From an uncultured Lachnospiraceae bacterium (GTDB lineage: Bacteria; Bacillota; Clostridia; Lachnospirales; Lachnospiraceae): a stretch of DNA of 6,623 nucleotides. Positions 4,368 through 6,623 of the stretch are shown here, in pieces. Under the pieces are notes generated by a model. It worked only from the letters and a program-made list of their open reading frames with translations. It was not told where the DNA came from and ran no database searches. The translations under genes and the position numbers were made by a program. Every line of letters begins with the position of its first letter. Position 1 is the stretch's first letter. The stretch covers positions 1 through 6,623 of the forward strand of contig CAMWLB010000172.1 in the NCBI GenBank assembly GCA_947174985.1, written 5' to 3'.

Positions 4368-6362
4368 ATGAGAGGAATACGAATATTATTTTTTTGCGTG
4401 GCCTTAAGCCTGCTCTTTCCCAAGACAGCATATGCAGAGGAGATTGTCCCGGATAAAGAAACGATGGATGTTGTCTTTGTCATTGACTGCAGCGGCTCCA
4501 TGAAAACCAATGATCCATCCAAAATGGGACTTAGCATGGTACAGGCATTTATAGATACCGTACAGACTGAGAACATCCGGGTAGGATATGTGGCTTACAA
4601 TGACAGTATTTTAGCATTTTCAGTGCCGGAATCCATAGCGGCATCTGAAAAGCGGGAACTGCTGAAAGAAGAAATCGGTGCCATAACCTATGGAGGAGAC
4701 ACAGATATTGGAATGGGAGTCTCCTATGCATATGGGCTGTTTCCCACGGAGGAGAATGCCAGGCAGATTATGGTGTTAATCTCGGACGGGGAGACCGATC
4801 TGCCAAGGAGCAGCGAGCGTACAAAGGAGCAGTCCGATCTGGAACTGGAACAATGTGTTCGTCAATGTGTAGATGAAAATGTACAGATATATACGGTAGC
4901 ATTTGGGCAATACGATGGAAGCAAGGAATATCTGAACGATATCGCGGCGCAAACCGGAGCGGAAAGCTATTCGGCCGGGGGACCGGAAGAACTGATAGAG
5001 GTGTTGTACGGAATATTTCAGGACAGTCTGACTTATAAAATACAGCAGTTTTCCAGCGGAACCTATGCCGGAGGGAGTCAGGAGATTAAATGCGTACTGG
5101 ATGCCCCGTATCTGGATGAAATTAATATATTACTTCTTTCCTCGGAGCCGGTGGGGGAAACCATCGTCCGATATGGAACGGAAGAAATTCCGCTGACCGG
5201 TCTGTCCAACTATGCAGTGGGAAAAATTGAAAATGCGGAGGCAGATGCAGCAGGCAGGGAACTGATGATCCGCTCGGAAACGGGTGAAGGGCAGGATATG
5301 CAGGTTTATATCATCAGTTATCGGAAACTGACGCCGGTATTGCAGATTGCAGCAAGCGTGGGAAGAAATCAGGAACTGGAGTATCAGGTTTATTTTAAGG
5401 ATAAAGATGGCAACGTTATTCATGATGCCGGATTTTATAAAACTTTCTTCTGGGAATTTTCCTGCGATGACAGGAATATGACGCAAGAGGCGGTGGATGC
5501 CTCAGAAGGGGTGCTGAAAGGAAAAGTGCGTTTTTCCCGTTCCGGTATCTATGCATTATCCGGAACGCTGTCGGATGAATTCGGAAGCTTTTCTTTTTCT
5601 GTGCAGGTCGAGGCAACGAACGCCATGCCAACAGGCAGTATACCGGAAGATACCTGCACCCGTTTGGATAGTGAATGGACGCTTTGTTTGGATGATTATT
5701 TTATGGATGCAGATAATGATCTGCTTGCCTATTCCATTACTGATACACAGGAAGGGGTTGCGGTTCGGTTAGAAGAGAATCTTCTGACCATCTCTCCGCA
5801 GAGCACGGGAACGCATACCGTGACAATTCAGATAAGCGATGGGGAAAGCGCGGTGCAGTATGTCCACCATGTCAAAGTAATTCCGCTGTGGAAGGTATAT
5901 TGGTGGGTGCTTGCGCTGATAACTATAATTGTAGCGGGTATTTTGTGGAAATTATTGCATAAGCCTAAGCCGGAGCTGGAACGCCTGACAGAAGAAAAAA
6001 AGCAGAATCACTTTTGCGGTAAACTGGATGCCTATTTTATCCGGCAGCCGGAAGGGGAAGAAGAGATACCGCCGCTCTCATTTCAAATGAACAAAGTGAA
6101 AGACGGCAGGGTATCGCTGGGGGCGCTATTCGGTACATACCCCGAGCAGGTGAAAGCGCTGCAGCTTGATGAAATTTTCCTGATTGCGGATGAAAATCAC
6201 AGTATGATTTTATATCACAGATCAAATGCCGGCGTTATGGTTGGAAATGCGATTGCCTGCATGCAGATACAATACAGTATCAGTTTCGGCGACATTATTT
6301 ATATTACATCACCAGAGGGAAGTTATGATTTGGAGATTCACTATGTTGCCGTGTTCCAATAA
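4368..6362 (+). CDS. Secreted vWA-domain membrane protein with cytosolic FHA-like tail (664 aa)
   Basis: This is a surface protein of unknown ligand. Residues 1-23 form a signal peptide (basic start, hydrophobic core, likely cut after AYA). The von Willebrand A domain spans about 32-218, with a full metal-ion site: Asp40-Ser42-Ser44 in DCSGS, Thr112 in GGDTD and Asp140 in SDGETD. A mixed beta region (about 225-415) leads to an Ig/cadherin-like segment (about 420-506) with the DADNDLLAYSI and ISDGES signatures. One membrane helix (about 509-528) precedes a 135-residue cytosolic part. Its last 80 residues (YHRSNAGVMVGNAI, then SFGDIIYI and LEIHY) resemble a divergent FHA fold; that is inference. 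GGAAAGGGGG (4351-4360) is the ribosome site. The gene starts 30 bases after agrD with no terminator between, so it probably shares the agrBD transcript. Confidence 0.85.
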   Translation: MRGIRILFFCVALSLLFPKTAYAEEIVPDKETMDVVFVIDCSGSMKTNDPSKMGLSMVQAFIDTVQTENIRVGYVAYNDSILAFSVPESIAASEKRELLKEEIGAITYGGDTDIGMGVSYAYGLFPTEENARQIMVLISDGETDLPRSSERTKEQSDLELEQCVRQCVDENVQIYTVAFGQYDGSKEYLNDIAAQTGAESYSAGGPEELIEVLYGIFQDSLTYKIQQFSSGTYAGGSQEIKCVLDAPYLDEINILLLSSEPVGETIVRYGTEEIPLTGLSNYAVGKIENAEADAAGRELMIRSETGEGQDMQVYIISYRKLTPVLQIAASVGRNQELEYQVYFKDKDGNVIHDAGFYKTFFWEFSCDDRNMTQEAVDASEGVLKGKVRFSRSGIYALSGTLSDEFGSFSFSVQVEATNAMPTGSIPEDTCTRLDSEWTLCLDDYFMDADNDLLAYSITDTQEGVAVRLEENLLTISPQSTGTHTVTIQISDGESAVQYVHHVKVIPLWKVYWWVLALITIIVAGILWKLLHKPKPELERLTEEKKQNHFCGKLDAYFIRQPEGEEEIPPLSFQMNKVKDGRVSLGALFGTYPEQVKALQLDEIFLIADENHSMILYHRSNAGVMVGNAIACMQIQYSISFGDIIYITSPEGSYDLEIHYVAVFQ

Positions 6363-6392
6363 ATCATACAGAAAAAGGAGGAAGTGATAGCA

Positions 6393-6623
6393 ATGGAGAC
6401 AATCATGCAGACAAACAGAACAATCCTGTTTGCCGAGATGAATCCGGAACGTCTCAACTTACTGACATTGATTGGGGATGTGCGTGGAAAGAGCAGTCTG
6501 GATGATGACAAGATGAAAGAGATCAATGAGGAGCTGCTGGTCTCAAGTTTTGAGGAATTCTTAGAAAAATTTACCCCGGTGGTGTATTCCTGGTGTGATG
6601 CCACAACGGGGAGTATCCAGTAC
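6393..6623 (+). CDS. Unrecognised protein, 5' part only
   Basis: An open frame of 77 codons starts at the ATG at 6393 and runs off the window. AGGAGG (6376-6381) lies 11 bases upstream, a little long but usable; an ATG at 6405 is the alternative. The visible part has no signal peptide or membrane segment and looks like a soluble cytosolic protein: an acidic helical middle (SLDDDKMKEINEELL and following) and a C-terminal strand-rich part with VVYSWCDATTGSIQY. I do not recognise the family. It begins 30 bases after the vWA gene with no terminator between, so it is probably in the same operon and may work with the vWA protein's cytosolic tail. Confidence 0.7.
   Translation, partial: METIMQTNRTILFAEMNPERLNLLTLIGDVRGKSSLDDDKMKEINEELLVSSFEEFLEKFTPVVYSWCDATTGSIQY

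Noticed and set aside
6384..6392. GTG at 6384 as start of the last gene
   Set aside because: It is in frame but only two bases after AGGAGG, too close for normal initiation.

Overview
The window looks like part of a mobile or extrachromosomal element from a low-GC Gram-positive anaerobe, most likely a clostridial (Lachnospiraceae-like) bacterium. The grounds are AGGAGG-type ribosome sites, AT-rich spacers, compact terminators with T tracts, clostridial-style Agr proteins, and a ParM-type plasmid segregation pair at the left edge. The taxonomic call is inference from protein style, not from a search. All genes I can support are on the + strand.

Layout. (1) 1-831: the 3' end of a ParM-like actin-family segregation ATPase, then a small ribbon-helix-helix ParR-like adaptor, closed by an intrinsic terminator (885-910). 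(2) 911-1164: an AT-rich spacer with four TAAC-centred direct repeats 12-13 bp apart. (3) 1165-3385: a tightly packed operon with a 66-residue ribbon-helix-helix protein, an AgrA-like LytTR response regulator and an AgrC-like HPK10 membrane histidine kinase, closed by a second terminator (3441-3478). (4) 3479-3676: a dense regulatory region with two AgrA-type boxes 20 bp apart, a palindrome, further paired direct repeats and a candidate promoter. (5) 3677-4337: agrB (peptide-processing membrane protease) overlapping agrD, a 40-codon precursor peptide. (6) 4368-6362: a secreted, membrane-anchored von Willebrand A protein with an Ig/cadherin-like region, one membrane helix and a cytosolic FHA-like tail. 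(7) 6393-6623: the start of an unrecognised gene running off the window.

How they fit. The central block is a complete Agr-type peptide quorum-sensing circuit: AgrD precursor, AgrB processing enzyme, AgrC-like receptor kinase and AgrA-like regulator. It differs from the staphylococcal agrBDCA operon. The regulator and kinase come first in their own transcription unit behind an extra DNA-binding protein, and the signal genes follow as a separate unit that reads into the vWA surface protein. The signal core appears to start with serine instead of cysteine, predicting a lactone. Tandem LytTR-like boxes upstream of agrB suggest positive feedback. The vWA protein and the genes after it are therefore candidate quorum-controlled outputs.

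Main uncertainties: the true start of agrB (a strong ribosome site and conserved-looking N-terminal codons point to an ATC at 3644, not the ATG at 3677), the nature of the vWA protein's cytosolic domain, and the identity of the last gene.
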